Shown here one piece after another: positions 1 through 8,605 of a DNA stretch of 64,000 nucleotides (position 1 is its first letter; every line of letters begins with the position of its first letter). The position numbers were made by a program, and so were the translations under genes. The notes below the pieces were generated by a model. The model was not told the origin of the DNA, searched no databases, and saw only the letters and a list, made by a program, of their open reading frames with translations. The stretch covers positions 62,001 through 126,000 of the forward strand of contig NZ_JANLCJ010000008.1 in NCBI RefSeq assembly GCF_024979295.1, given 5' to 3'. The stretch is from Herbiconiux daphne. Its GTDB lineage: Bacteria > Actinomycetota > Actinomycetes > Actinomycetales > Microbacteriaceae.

Positions 1-632
1 TGCGGCACCCCACGAAGAATCTCAAGCTGGTCGACCCCGAGACGATCGAGCTGCTCTCGCCGGCGTTCGGGCAGCGCGATGTGGCGGCGGTGGAGAGCGA
101 CCTCACCATTCAGCACGCGGGCGTGCCGCTCGGGGAGCGGATGACGGTGCGCGGCCGGCTGACCGACTCGTGGGGGCGCCCGGTGGCGAATCAGCTGATC
201 GAGATCTGGCAGGCGAACTCGGCCGGGCGGTACATCCACCAGCGCGACCAGCACCCGGCTCCTCTCGACCCGAACTTCACCGGGGCGGGACGGGCCATCA
301 CGAACTCCTCGGGGGAGTATGCGTTCACCACGATCAAGCCCGGCCCCTACCCGTGGAAGAACCACGTGAACGCCTGGCGGCCGGCGCACATCCACTTCTC
401 GGTGTTCGGCAGCTCCTTCACCCAGCGGCTGGTGACGCAGATGTACTTCCCGGGCGACCCGCTGTTCGCGCTCGACCCAATCTTCAACACCATCTGGCGG
501 CAGAAGGACCGGGAGAGCCTGATCGGCGTCTACGACCACGACCTCACCTCGGCCGAGTGGGCCACCGGGTACCGCTTCGACATTGTGGTCGACGGGCCGG
601 ATGCCACCTGGTTCGAGAACGAGAGCGAGTGA
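1..632 (+). CDS. pcaH: protocatechuate 3,4-dioxygenase beta subunit (5' end outside window)
   Basis: This is the catalytic subunit of the intradiol dioxygenase that opens protocatechuate to 3-carboxy-cis,cis-muconate. The reading frame is open from base 3 onward (RHPTKNLKLVDPETIELLSP and so on), so the true start lies left of the window; the GTG at 81 is internal. All four iron ligands of the family are visible with the expected spacing: Tyr in GRYIHQRD (codon 231), Tyr in GPYPWKN, and the two histidines of RPAHIHF. It ends in the TGA at 630-632, immediately before pcaG, and heads a tightly packed pca operon. The only defect seen is truncation by the window edge. Confidence 0.95.
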   Translation, partial: RHPTKNLKLVDPETIELLSPAFGQRDVAAVESDLTIQHAGVPLGERMTVRGRLTDSWGRPVANQLIEIWQANSAGRYIHQRDQHPAPLDPNFTGAGRAITNSSGEYAFTTIKPGPYPWKNHVNAWRPAHIHFSVFGSSFTQRLVTQMYFPGDPLFALDPIFNTIWRQKDRESLIGVYDHDLTSAEWATGYRFDIVVDGPDATWFENESE

Positions 633-634
633 CC

Positions 635-1195
635 ATGGCAGTTCCCGCACGCACCCTGCGGCCCACACCCGGGCAGACGGTCGGCCCGTTCTTCGCCTAC
701 GGCGTCTCCTACGACCGGATGCATCAGGTCGTCGACCCCTACGCCCCCGGCGCCGCGCTGCTGGGCGGGACGGTCTACGACGGGGCCGGGGCGCCGGTGC
801 CGGATGCGTTCGTGGAGATCTTCGGAGCCGACCCCGACGGGCGGGTGCCGCGGGAGCGGGGCGCGTTCCGGCGCGACGACCACACGTTCACCGGCTTCGG
901 GCGGGCATTCACGAACGACGACGGGCACTACGAGTTCTTCACCCTCGAGCCTGGCGCGGCGACCGGCAGGGCAGCGTTCTTCGCCGCCATCGTGTACGCC
1001 CGTGGGCTGCCCGACAAGCTGCACACTCGCATCTACCTGCCCGACTACGAGGCTGCGCTGGCCGACGACGCGTTCCTCGCCTCGCTCTCGCCCGGCGAGC
1101 GGGCCAGTCTGATCGCGTCGCGCACACCCTCGGGCGCGCTCCAGCACGACATCCGCCTGCAGGGCGAGGGGGAGACGGTTTTCCTTGATTTCTGA
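635..1195 (+). CDS. pcaG: protocatechuate 3,4-dioxygenase alpha subunit
   Basis: This is the non-iron subunit that forms heterodimers with PcaH and shapes the substrate pocket. It is 186 residues, close to the usual size of about 200. The N-terminus TPGQTVGPFFAYG and the central FTGFGRAFTNDDGHY are typical of PcaG. The ATG at 635 was chosen because it directly precedes the conserved TPGQTVGPF motif; a GTG at 629 that overlaps the pcaH stop would add two residues and is an alternative. It lies in the pcaH operon, and its end overlaps the pcaB start by 11 bases, which suggests translational coupling. Confidence 0.94.
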   Translation: MAVPARTLRPTPGQTVGPFFAYGVSYDRMHQVVDPYAPGAALLGGTVYDGAGAPVPDAFVEIFGADPDGRVPRERGAFRRDDHTFTGFGRAFTNDDGHYEFFTLEPGAATGRAAFFAAIVYARGLPDKLHTRIYLPDYEAALADDAFLASLSPGERASLIASRTPSGALQHDIRLQGEGETVFLDF

Positions 1196-2651
1196 ACCCG
1201 TAGCCTCTCCCGCTTTCGACCGCGGGTTGCTGACGCCGGTGGCGGTCGGGCACGATGGGCTCGTCTCCGACGAGGCCGTGCTCGCCGCTCTGGTGCGCGC
1301 TGAGCTCGGCCTCGTGCGTGCGTGGTCTCTGCTCGGCGCCGTGCAGGTCGAGACGGCCGACGCGATCGCCACGGCCTGGGGTATGGATGCGGGTACCGAC
1401 GCCGAGAGAGATGGTGCCGCGAACGGAGACACCGCGGGTGCTGAGGTCGGTCATCCAGGCCCGGACGCGGCGCCCTGGGGTGCCGGCTCGCTCGCGATCG
1501 ACGTGGCAGGGCTCGCCGCGGCCGCGGTCGACGGGGGTAACCCGGTCATCCCGCTCGTGTCGCGCCTCAAGCAGGCGGTCCCGCCGGCGGACCGCACCTG
1601 GGTACACCGCGGTGCCACCAGCCAGGACATCCTCGACACCGCCATCATGCTCGTCTCCCGCCAGGCCGTCGACGCCGTGCTCTCTGAGCTGGGCACTGCC
1701 GAAGCCTCCCTCTCCGCGTTCGCCGCCGAGCATCGTGACGTGGTCGCGGTCGGCCGCACGCTCGCGCAGCACGCGGTGCCGACCACCGTCGGACTCCGCG
1801 CCACCGTGTGGCTGACCGGAATCCGCCGTGCCCGCACCCGGCTGCGGCAGCTTACCCTGCCCGTTCAGCTCGGCGCCGCCGCCGGCACCCGGGCCTCCTT
1901 CCTCGCGCTCGGCGGGCCCGGCGCGACCGAACTGCCGGCCCGCTACGCCGAGACCCTCGGCCTCGACGATGCCGGCGCGGTCTGGCACACCAGCCGCTGG
2001 CCCGTCACCGAGCTGGCCGACGCCCTCACCCAGACCACGGATGCGCTGGGCAAGCTGGCCGGCGACGTCATCACCCTCACGCGCACCGAGATCGCCGAGC
2101 TCTCGGCCGGTGTCGGCGGCGGATCGTCGGCCATGCCGCAGAAGAGCAACCCCGTGGCGGCGGTGCTCATCCGCGCGGCCGCCCTCCGCGCCCCGCAGCT
2201 TGCGGCAACCATGCACCTGTGCGCGACCCTGGCCGAAGACGAGCGCCCCGCCGGAGCGTGGCACGCCGAGTGGCCCACCCTGCGCGAACTGCTTCGGCTC
2301 ACCCTAGCCGCGAGCGCCCATGCCGCGCAGCTCACCGCAGCCCTGCGCGTCGATCGCGACGCCGCGGCGCGCAACCTCGACCTCACTCGCGGGCTCATCC
2401 TGTCCGAACGGCTCTCGATCGTGCTGGCGCCCCTCATCGGCGCCGAACGTGTGGCCACCCTGGTGGCGGAGGCCGCGTCCGGTGCCGATCTGGCCGCGCT
2501 TGTCGCCGCGCTGCCCGAGGCCGCCGACATCAACATCCCCGCCCTACTCGACCCCGCGAACTACACGGGCGATGCCACGGCCACCGTCGATAGCGCTACC
2601 GCTGGGGAGCGCCCTTCCGCCCCTCACCCCACCGACGAGGCGCGCTCGTGA
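1185..2651 (+). CDS. pcaB: 3-carboxy-cis,cis-muconate cycloisomerase
   Basis: This enzyme converts 3-carboxymuconate to 4-carboxymuconolactone. It belongs to the fumarase/aspartase superfamily, and the signature loop GGGSSAMPQKSNPV is near residue 310. The only upstream start in frame is TTG at 1185, overlapping pcaG, which gives 488 residues. That is slightly longer than the usual 450 or so, because of a polar glycine/alanine/aspartate-rich insert at about residues 68-100 and an extended C-terminus. The GTGA overlap with pcaD indicates coupled translation. Confidence 0.93.
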   Translation: MISEPVASPAFDRGLLTPVAVGHDGLVSDEAVLAALVRAELGLVRAWSLLGAVQVETADAIATAWGMDAGTDAERDGAANGDTAGAEVGHPGPDAAPWGAGSLAIDVAGLAAAAVDGGNPVIPLVSRLKQAVPPADRTWVHRGATSQDILDTAIMLVSRQAVDAVLSELGTAEASLSAFAAEHRDVVAVGRTLAQHAVPTTVGLRATVWLTGIRRARTRLRQLTLPVQLGAAAGTRASFLALGGPGATELPARYAETLGLDDAGAVWHTSRWPVTELADALTQTTDALGKLAGDVITLTRTEIAELSAGVGGGSSAMPQKSNPVAAVLIRAAALRAPQLAATMHLCATLAEDERPAGAWHAEWPTLRELLRLTLAASAHAAQLTAALRVDRDAAARNLDLTRGLILSERLSIVLAPLIGAERVATLVAEAASGADLAALVAALPEAADINIPALLDPANYTGDATATVDSATAGERPSAPHPTDEARS

Positions 2652-3445
2652 CCCTTCCCACCCTCGCAACCCTCGAGCTCGGCGGAGCGGCAGGGCTGCC
2701 GCTGCTCGTGCTCGGCCCTTCGCTCGGCACGTCGACCATCCTCTGGGAGACCACCGCACCAGCGCTCGCCGCGCACTACCGCTTATTGGCGTGGGACCTG
2801 CCCGGACACGGCCAGTCGCCGGCGGCCACCGAGGGGTTCGCTGTCGCCGACCTCGCCGACGCCGTCGTCGGCGCGGTGGGGAAGGCGGGCGCCGGCGACG
2901 AGTCCTTCTTCTACGCCGGCGTGTCGCTCGGCGGCGCGACCGGTCTCGAGCTGCTGCTCCGGCACAGCGATCGCGTGCGTGCCGCTGCCATCGTCGCCTC
3001 GGGTGCGCAACTGGGCGACCCGGCCGGTTGGCAGGAGCGCGCGGCAAAGGTGCGCGCCGAGAGCACCTCGAGCATCATCATCGCGTCGGCGCAGCGCTGG
3101 TTCGCGCCCGAGTCGATGGCCGCGCATCCTGATCTCACCGGCCGCCTGCTGCACGCGTTGCAGGACGCCGACGACGAGTCCTACGCCTACTGCTGCGAAG
3201 CCCTCGCCGCCTACGACGTGCGCGACCGACTCGCGGAAGTGACCTCGCCGGTGCTCGCCCTCTGGGGCCGCCACGACGCCGTCGCCCCCGAGCCCAAGGC
3301 GCTCGACATAGCCGAGGGCGTCGCAGACGGCCGAGCCGCCGTGATCGAGGGCGCCGCCCACCTCCCACCCGCCGAGCAGCCCGAGACCACGGCTGACGCG
3401 CTGCGGGAATTCTTCGCCCGCTACCCCGAGGGAGCCAGCCCATGA
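2648..3445 (+). CDS. pcaD: 3-oxoadipate enol-lactonase
   Basis: This alpha/beta hydrolase opens the enol-lactone to 3-oxoadipate. The nucleophile elbow GVSLGG is near residue 92, the acidic residue sits in LWGRHDAVAP, and the catalytic histidine in EGAAHLPP. The length of 265 residues is normal. In many actinobacteria pcaD and pcaC are fused as pcaL. Here they are separate genes that overlap by four bases (ATGA), so the fusion is absent. The GTG start at 2648 overlaps the pcaB stop. Confidence 0.93.
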   Translation: MTLPTLATLELGGAAGLPLLVLGPSLGTSTILWETTAPALAAHYRLLAWDLPGHGQSPAATEGFAVADLADAVVGAVGKAGAGDESFFYAGVSLGGATGLELLLRHSDRVRAAAIVASGAQLGDPAGWQERAAKVRAESTSSIIIASAQRWFAPESMAAHPDLTGRLLHALQDADDESYAYCCEALAAYDVRDRLAEVTSPVLALWGRHDAVAPEPKALDIAEGVADGRAAVIEGAAHLPPAEQPETTADALREFFARYPEGASP

Positions 3446-3855
3446 CCCGACCCGACGGAACCGGTCTGACCGACGCCGAGCGGTGGGAGCAGGGCATGGC
3501 CGTGCGCCGCGCCGTGCTGTCCGACAAGCACGTCGACCGCGCCGCAGCCTCGACCACGCCCCTCACTGCCGCCTGGCAGGACTTCATCACGCGCACCGCC
3601 TGGGGCGACGTCTGGTCGCGACCTGGCCTCGACCGCCGCTCACGCTCGGTGGCCGTGCTGACCTCCCTCATCGCCCACGGACACCAGGAGGAGCTCGCGA
3701 TGCACCTCCACGCTGCCCTCCGCAATGGCCTCACTGTCGAGGAGATCGGCGAGGTCATCCTGCAATCGGCCGTCTACTCCGGCGTGCCCGCTGCCAACAC
3801 GGCCTTCCGCATAGCGACCGCCGTGTTCGCCGAACCCGAGGACGTCGCCCCGTGA
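3442..3855 (+). CDS. pcaC: 4-carboxymuconolactone decarboxylase
   Basis: It decarboxylates 4-carboxymuconolactone to 3-oxoadipate enol-lactone, the step before PcaD. The 137-residue protein has the AhpD/CMD fold hallmark HGHQEELAMHLHAALRNG followed by EEIGEVILQSAVYSGVPAAN. It starts on the ATG that overlaps the pcaD stop and ends inside the GTG of pcaI. Separate PcaD and PcaC proteins follow the proteobacterial arrangement. Confidence 0.94.
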   Translation: MTRPDGTGLTDAERWEQGMAVRRAVLSDKHVDRAAASTTPLTAAWQDFITRTAWGDVWSRPGLDRRSRSVAVLTSLIAHGHQEELAMHLHAALRNGLTVEEIGEVILQSAVYSGVPAANTAFRIATAVFAEPEDVAP

Positions 3856-4589
3856 TCGACAAGACCCTCCCCAGCACCGCCGCTGCGGTGGCCGGCATCG
3901 AAGACGGCTCCACCGTGATGATCGGCGGCTTCGGCCGCGCCGGCCAGCCTGTCGAGCTCATTGACGCCCTCATCGAGCAGGGCGCCGGCGACCTCACGAT
4001 CGTCAGCAACAACGCCGGCAACGGCGACACCGGTCTGGCCGCGCTGCTGGCGAAGGGGCGGGTGCGCCGTATGATCTGCTCGTTCCCCCGCCAGCACGAC
4101 TCGTGGGTGTTCGACGGCCTCTACCGGGCCGGCGAGATCGAGCTCGAGATCGTGCCTCAGGGCAATCTCGCCGAGCGCATCCGGGCCGCCGGCGCCGGCA
4201 TCGGCGCGTTCTTCAGCCCCACCGGCGTCGGCACCGAGCTCGCCGGGGGCAAGGAGGAGCGCACCATCGACGGCCGCCGCTATGTGCTCGAATACCCCAT
4301 CCGCGCCGACATCGCCCTCATCTCCGCCTACCGCGGCGACCGTTGGGGCAACCTCGTCTACCGCGAGACCGCCCGCAACTTCGGGCCTATCATGGCCGCC
4401 GCCGCCAGCACCACGGTGGTGCAGGTCGACGAGGTGGTCGAACTCGGCGCGCTCGACCCCGAGGCCGTCGTGACTCCAGGCATCTTCGTGAATCGGGTGG
4501 TGCCTGTGGGCAGCCGGCCGTGGGTTCAGGGTGGCGCCTTCGTCGGCGGCGTCGACATCGAGGGCCGCTCGTGCCAGGTGCGCTCGTGA
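3852..4589 (+). CDS. pcaI: 3-oxoadipate CoA-transferase subunit A
   Basis: With PcaJ, this subunit transfers CoA from succinyl-CoA to 3-oxoadipate. The glycine-rich segment VMIGGFGRAGQP near the N-terminus and NNAGNGDTG are typical of family I CoA-transferase alpha subunits, and 245 residues is the usual size. The start is GTG at 3852, which overlaps the pcaC stop. The frame is open further upstream, but that part is antisense-like noise inside pcaC and was discarded. The end overlaps the pcaJ start by four bases. Confidence 0.92.
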   Translation: MIDKTLPSTAAAVAGIEDGSTVMIGGFGRAGQPVELIDALIEQGAGDLTIVSNNAGNGDTGLAALLAKGRVRRMICSFPRQHDSWVFDGLYRAGEIELEIVPQGNLAERIRAAGAGIGAFFSPTGVGTELAGGKEERTIDGRRYVLEYPIRADIALISAYRGDRWGNLVYRETARNFGPIMAAAASTTVVQVDEVVELGALDPEAVVTPGIFVNRVVPVGSRPWVQGGAFVGGVDIEGRSCQVRS

Positions 4590-5227
4590 CCCGCATCAGC
4601 CGCGAGGAGCTCGCCGCGCGCATCGCCGCCGACATCCCCGAGGGCGCGTACGTCAACCTCGGCATCGGCGCGCCGACGCTCGTGGCGAACTACCTGCTGG
4701 CCGATCTCGAGATCATCCTGCACACCGAGAACGGCCTGCTCGGCATGGGTCCGGCACCCGACGCCGGGCTGATCGATCCCGACCTCATCAACGCCGGCAA
4801 ACAGCCCGTCACCGCCCTTGCCGGAGCGGCGTACTTCCATCACGCCGACTCCTTCGGCATGATGCGCGGCGGCCACCTCGACATCTGCGTACTCGGCGCC
4901 TTCCAAGTGAGCGCCACCGGCGATCTCGCCAACTGGTCCACCGGCGCCCCCGGCGCCATCCCGGCTGTCGGCGGCGCCATGGACCTCGCCATCGGCGCCA
5001 AGGACGTGTTCGTGATGACCGACCTGCTCACCAAATCGGGTGAGTCGAAGTTGGTGGCCGAGTGCGTCTATCCGCTCACCGGAGTGGGATGCGTCTCCCG
5101 CGTCTACACCGACCGTGCCGTCTTCGACGTGACCGGCGACGGCTTCCGAGTGCGCGAACTCTTCGGAGGCACCACCATCGATCAACTCGAGCAGCTCATC
5201 CGCCTCGACCTACGGAATAAGGACTGA
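4586..5227 (+). CDS. pcaJ: 3-oxoadipate CoA-transferase subunit B
   Basis: This is the beta subunit that carries the catalytic glutamate of family I CoA transferases, seen in the TENGLLGMGP motif. The N-terminal GAYVNLGIGAPTLVANYL is conserved in PcaJ and AtoA-like proteins. The length is 213 residues. The GTG start at 4586 overlaps the pcaI stop (GTGA), so the two subunits are translationally coupled for equal production. It is followed three bases later by pcaF. Confidence 0.92.
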   Translation: MTRISREELAARIAADIPEGAYVNLGIGAPTLVANYLLADLEIILHTENGLLGMGPAPDAGLIDPDLINAGKQPVTALAGAAYFHHADSFGMMRGGHLDICVLGAFQVSATGDLANWSTGAPGAIPAVGGAMDLAIGAKDVFVMTDLLTKSGESKLVAECVYPLTGVGCVSRVYTDRAVFDVTGDGFRVRELFGGTTIDQLEQLIRLDLRNKD

Positions 5228-5230
5228 CTC

Positions 5231-6400
5231 ATGACCGCGAGTTTCATCCACGACGCTGTACGCACCCCTTTCGGCCGCGCCGGCGGCGCACTCGCCGGCG
5301 TGCGTCCCGACGACCTGGCCGCCCTGGTGATGGCTTCGATCGTTGAGCGCACCGGACTCGAACCGGCCCGCATCGACGACGTGGTGTTCGGCGACGCCAA
5401 CCAGGCAGGGGAGGACAACCGCAATATCGCCCGCTTCGGCGCCCTGCTCGCCGGTTTCCCGACCACCGTCACCGGAACCACCATCAACCGGCTCTGCGCC
5501 TCATCCCTCGACGCCGTCATCCAGGGCTCCCGCGCCATTGAGGCGGGCGACGCCGACATCGTGCTGGCCGGCGGAGTCGAGTCGATGAGCCGGGCCCCCT
5601 ATGTCATGGAGAAGTCGCCGAAGGGCTGGCCTGCGTCGGGCAATCCGACCCTCTGGAACACCTCGATCGGCTGGCGCATGATCAACCCGGCGCTGCCGCG
5701 GGAGTGGGCCGTGAGCAACGGAGAGTCGGCTGAGCACATCGCCCGCACCTGGGGTATCGGCCGCGAAGAGCAGGATGAATTCTCGGTGCGTTCGCACCGC
5801 CTCGCCGCCCAGGCCTGGGCATCCGGAATCTACGACAGCGAGACTGTGCAGGTTCCCGGAGCGCCACTCGTGCGAGACGAGGGTATCCGCGACAACAGCA
5901 CCGTCGAGAAGCTGGCCGCGCTCAAGGCGCTGTTCGCCGCCGACGGGAGTGTCACCGCCGGCAACTCCTCCTCCATCAACGACGGCGCCTCCGCCGTGCT
6001 CGTGGCCGCCGAAGGCGCCCTCGATGGTGATCCGCTCGCGCGCATCGCAGGCCGCGCCGCCCACGGGGTCGATCCGCAGGACTTCCCGATCGCCCCCATC
6101 GAAGCCGCAAACAAAGCCCTCGCTCGCGCCGGCCGTCGCTGGGCGGACGTCGACTTCGTCGAGCTCAACGAGGCCTTCGCTTCTCAGTCCCTGGCCTGTC
6201 TCAAGGGCTGGCCCGAGCTCGACCCCGAGCGACTCAACATCCATGGCGGGGCACTCGCCATCGGGCATCCGCTCGGCGCCTCGGGAGGCCGCATCATCGG
6301 GCACGCCGCCCACGAGCTCGCCCGACGCGGCGGCGGCGTCGTAGTCGTCGCCATCTGCATCGGAGTCGGCCAGGGCCTGGCCGTGGTGCTCGAGCGCTAA
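5231..6400 (+). CDS. pcaF: 3-oxoadipyl-CoA thiolase
   Basis: It cleaves 3-oxoadipyl-CoA to succinyl-CoA and acetyl-CoA, the last step of the 3-oxoadipate pathway. The 389-residue thiolase has the acyl-carrying cysteine in NRLCASSLDAV near residue 89, the base histidine in AIGHPLGASG and the second cysteine in VAICIGVGQG. It is the last gene of the pca operon. After its stop the coding style changes abruptly to degraded sequence, so the intact operon ends here. Confidence 0.93.
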   Translation: MTASFIHDAVRTPFGRAGGALAGVRPDDLAALVMASIVERTGLEPARIDDVVFGDANQAGEDNRNIARFGALLAGFPTTVTGTTINRLCASSLDAVIQGSRAIEAGDADIVLAGGVESMSRAPYVMEKSPKGWPASGNPTLWNTSIGWRMINPALPREWAVSNGESAEHIARTWGIGREEQDEFSVRSHRLAAQAWASGIYDSETVQVPGAPLVRDEGIRDNSTVEKLAALKALFAADGSVTAGNSSSINDGASAVLVAAEGALDGDPLARIAGRAAHGVDPQDFPIAPIEAANKALARAGRRWADVDFVELNEAFASQSLACLKGWPELDPERLNIHGGALAIGHPLGASGGRIIGHAAHELARRGGGVVVVAICIGVGQGLAVVLER

Positions 6401-6539
6401 ATCGTAGCTTGGGTGTCCCATCCGCGTCACGGCCGAGTACAGGCGGTGTTGGGCGCAGCCCGACTCGCGGGACCGACCTCAAAGAGAAACCTAGGCTACG
6501 GCGATAGTAATCTTTCGGGTCAATCACCGGTCAGACGTC

Positions 6540-7270
6540 TACATGGCAGCCTGAGGAATTGTGCCAACCATCTGGACATTGCTCTGGCCGCGCACGGATA
6601 TGTGCTCCTAGCTCACCGTCTCGATGAGTCTCTTAGAACTATTGCAGAGCTGTGGGGCATGGTCAGCCCCGAACTCGTCGTTGTAATGGGTGGCATGACC
6701 GGGCCGGACGAGCGAGCCATCCGTGGCACACACACAAGGCTCCTAAGAACAAACGGCTTCATCTCCCACGAGCAGGCCGGGAGCCTGCAAGTCGAATATC
6801 TCACCGCAAAGGGTCACCGAACGCTTGGATACGCCTACAGCGTGGCCAGTGCCGTGGAGCTAGTGGCACGAGAACGCCACGGTGGCGCGGCCCGCGCTGC
6901 TTCTGCTTTCGCACTTCCGGACCTTTCTGTGGAGAAAATCGATCCGCGTCAGCCGACCACTGTTGCGCGAGCGGTCGATCGTTGGACGGCCCCAGGCAGC
7001 AGCGTCACTGCGGTCTGCGCACACAACGATGAAATAGCGCTCATGATCCTGGAGTGTCTCTACGAGCGCGGTCTACGCCCCGGCGTTGACCTATCCGTTA
7101 TTGGCGTCGACGATATCCCTGCTGCCCGGATAAATCTCACCACTGTACGAGTAGACGTAGATGCGTGGAGTCGAGCGGTGGCCGATGGTGCGCTTTCAAT
7201 ACTTCTGGGAAATGAGAGACCGACCTTGGAGGGTGAATACTTGGAGGTAGTTGCGCGCAGCTCTGCGTGA
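6540..7270 (+). pseudogene. LacI/GalR-family regulator lacking its DNA-binding domain
   Basis: From about base 6560 onward the frame encodes a LacI-type ligand-binding domain: LDIALAAHGYVLLAHR, LVVVMGGM, QAGSLQVEYLTAKGHRTLGYA, VCAHNDEIALMILE and LSVIGVDDIPAARINLTTVRVD. The N-terminal helix-turn-helix and hinge are missing. The frame remains open back to 6413, but that part shows no VARLAGVS-type helix, so the 5' end was lost. Without its HTH it cannot act as a normal repressor. Together with the fragments that follow, it marks a recombination scar. Confidence 0.75.
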
Positions 7271-7312
7271 TCGTGTGCCGCGGCCATACTCCTTCAGACC
7301 AGTCGTAGGCGA

Positions 7313-7530
7313 GGTGGGCGTGGGCAAGCCCTCGCCGACCTGCAGCAGCAGGGACTGATTCGGCACCTCGGCATCAGCAACGCCACCAACAACGAGGTCG
7401 AAGTGGCACTGTCCATCGCCCCGATGGTGTCCGTGCAGAACATACGATCTAGTCGATCAGCTCGCCGCGCAGCAAGTGGCCTATATTCCCTTCCTCCCCT
7501 CGGGGGCTTTACCCCCCTGCAGCGATCGCA
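7313..7530 (+). pseudogene. aldo/keto reductase fragment with a frameshift
   Basis: Two adjacent frames together spell a central piece of an aldo/keto reductase. ALADLQQQGLIRHLGISN and VALSIAPMVSVQN lie in one frame up to about 7441; YDLVDQLAAQQ and VAYIPFLPSGAL lie in the next frame. The switch near base 7441 is a one-base frameshift. Both the N-terminal half with the catalytic tyrosine and the C-terminal NADP-binding part are absent. LacI and AKR genes often sit together in sugar operons, so this and the preceding relic may be remains of one locus. Confidence 0.7.
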
Positions 7531-7552
7531 GAGCGATTGAAGTCGACGCCGA

Positions 7553-7817
7553 TGGCAGTGGTGCTAGCCTGAGGCCGTTCTTGATGGCCCAGCGGAAGAA
7601 GCCGCGGGCAAGTGAGCGGGTGGCGGTTCCGCCGGCGAGCCAGGCGTCGATGTCGTGCTGGCTGCAGTCCTTGATCGCTGTGTTCCGCGTGTGGAGGAAG
7701 CGGAGGAACTCGAGTGCGTGCTGGTGTATTGCCGGGCGGCGAGGAGGGTCGGTGAGCTGGCTTTCGTCAGGCAGTCGGGGTTTCACCTCGTTCGTCGAGT
7801 GACGCCGTACCTGCTTC
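7553..7817 (-). pseudogene. tyrosine recombinase (integrase) fragment, core-binding domain
   Basis: On the minus strand HALEFLRFLHTRN, DIDAWLAGG and LARGFFRWAIKNGL resemble the SAM-like core-binding domain of a family of actinobacterial site-specific integrases. The catalytic domain with the R-H-R-Y residues is absent. The fragment abuts the aldo/keto reductase relic at about 7530-7553. It is a dead piece of a mobile element; the identification rests on pattern only. Confidence 0.5.
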
Positions 7818-7915
7818 ATCTCTGGCCCAAGTAAAAGTGAAGGCGTCGAAGCCATGAAGGTACGTTGGCGGCGATGAGAGTCGAGCCGCCCGACTATCGC
7901 ACCCGGTATGGAAAA

Positions 7916-8605
7916 TTATCGCTCGTCGTAAACCAGACCCTTCGCGGTTAGCCGCGAACGCATCAAATTGACATCAAGGCTAAGATGACCTTCGGCGTAG
8001 AGTAAACGCTTCTCTTCCTCCATCATGGCCCGCTGCCTCCCTGCCGCCAGCACCCTCTCAGCATCCAATCTCGGTACCACGCACACACCGTCGTCATCTG
8101 CGACGAGGACGTCGCCTGGAACAATAGCGACCCCTGCGCAAACCAAGGGGAGTTGAACATCGGAAAGAGTCTCCTTGACCGTTCCTTGTGCACTCACAGT
8201 CTTACTCCAAACAGGGAAGTTCATTACGCGGAGTTGAGCTACGTCTCGGACGCCCGCGTCGATGATTAGTCCGACAATGCCATGTGCCGCCGCAGATGTC
8301 GCCAGTAGATCACCGAAGTAGCCGTCATCACACGGCGAGATCGGAGACACGATCAAAATGTCACCGGGGACGGCCTGCTCAATCGCTACGTGAATCATCC
8401 AGTTGTCCCCGGGCGGCACCGAGCATGTGAGTGCAGTGCCGGCTATAGCTGGACCCTCTTGACGGGGACGAATTCGACCTGCAAGAAGCCCGGTTCGGCC
8501 CTGCGCCTCGTGAACTGTGGCTACACCCAATTGCGCCAGCCCTGTACAGATGTCCTCAGGTGCCCGCACGACCCCCGTGCCCACACGGGCCATGTCAGGC
8601 GACAC
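7916..8605 (-). CDS. ligK: 4-carboxy-4-hydroxy-2-oxoadipate aldolase / oxaloacetate decarboxylase
   Basis: This class II pyruvate aldolase of the RraA-like fold splits 4-carboxy-4-hydroxy-2-oxoadipate into pyruvate and oxaloacetate, the last step of the protocatechuate 4,5-cleavage and gallate pathways (LigK/ProA/GalC). The 229 residues contain ATVHEAQGRTGLL, PPGDNWMIHVAIEQ, CDDGYFGDLLATS, LIIDAGVRDV, VWSKTVSAQGTVKE and VADDDGVCVVP, all strongly conserved. The GTG start at 8605 overlaps the upstream gene by 11 bases; ATG at 8593 is an alternative. It is the last gene of a leftward four-gene operon. Confidence 0.9.
   Translation of the reverse strand: MSPDMARVGTGVVRAPEDICTGLAQLGVATVHEAQGRTGLLAGRIRPRQEGPAIAGTALTCSVPPGDNWMIHVAIEQAVPGDILIVSPISPCDDGYFGDLLATSAAAHGIVGLIIDAGVRDVAQLRVMNFPVWSKTVSAQGTVKETLSDVQLPLVCAGVAIVPGDVLVADDDGVCVVPRLDAERVLAAGRQRAMMEEEKRLLYAEGHLSLDVNLMRSRLTAKGLVYDER

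Noticed and set aside
530..2264. Long minus-strand open frames across pcaG and pcaB (530-1432 and 939-2264)
   Set aside because: They are antisense to clearly conserved enzymes, have low-complexity Arg/Gly/Glu/Ala composition and no family motif; they are products of high GC codon bias.
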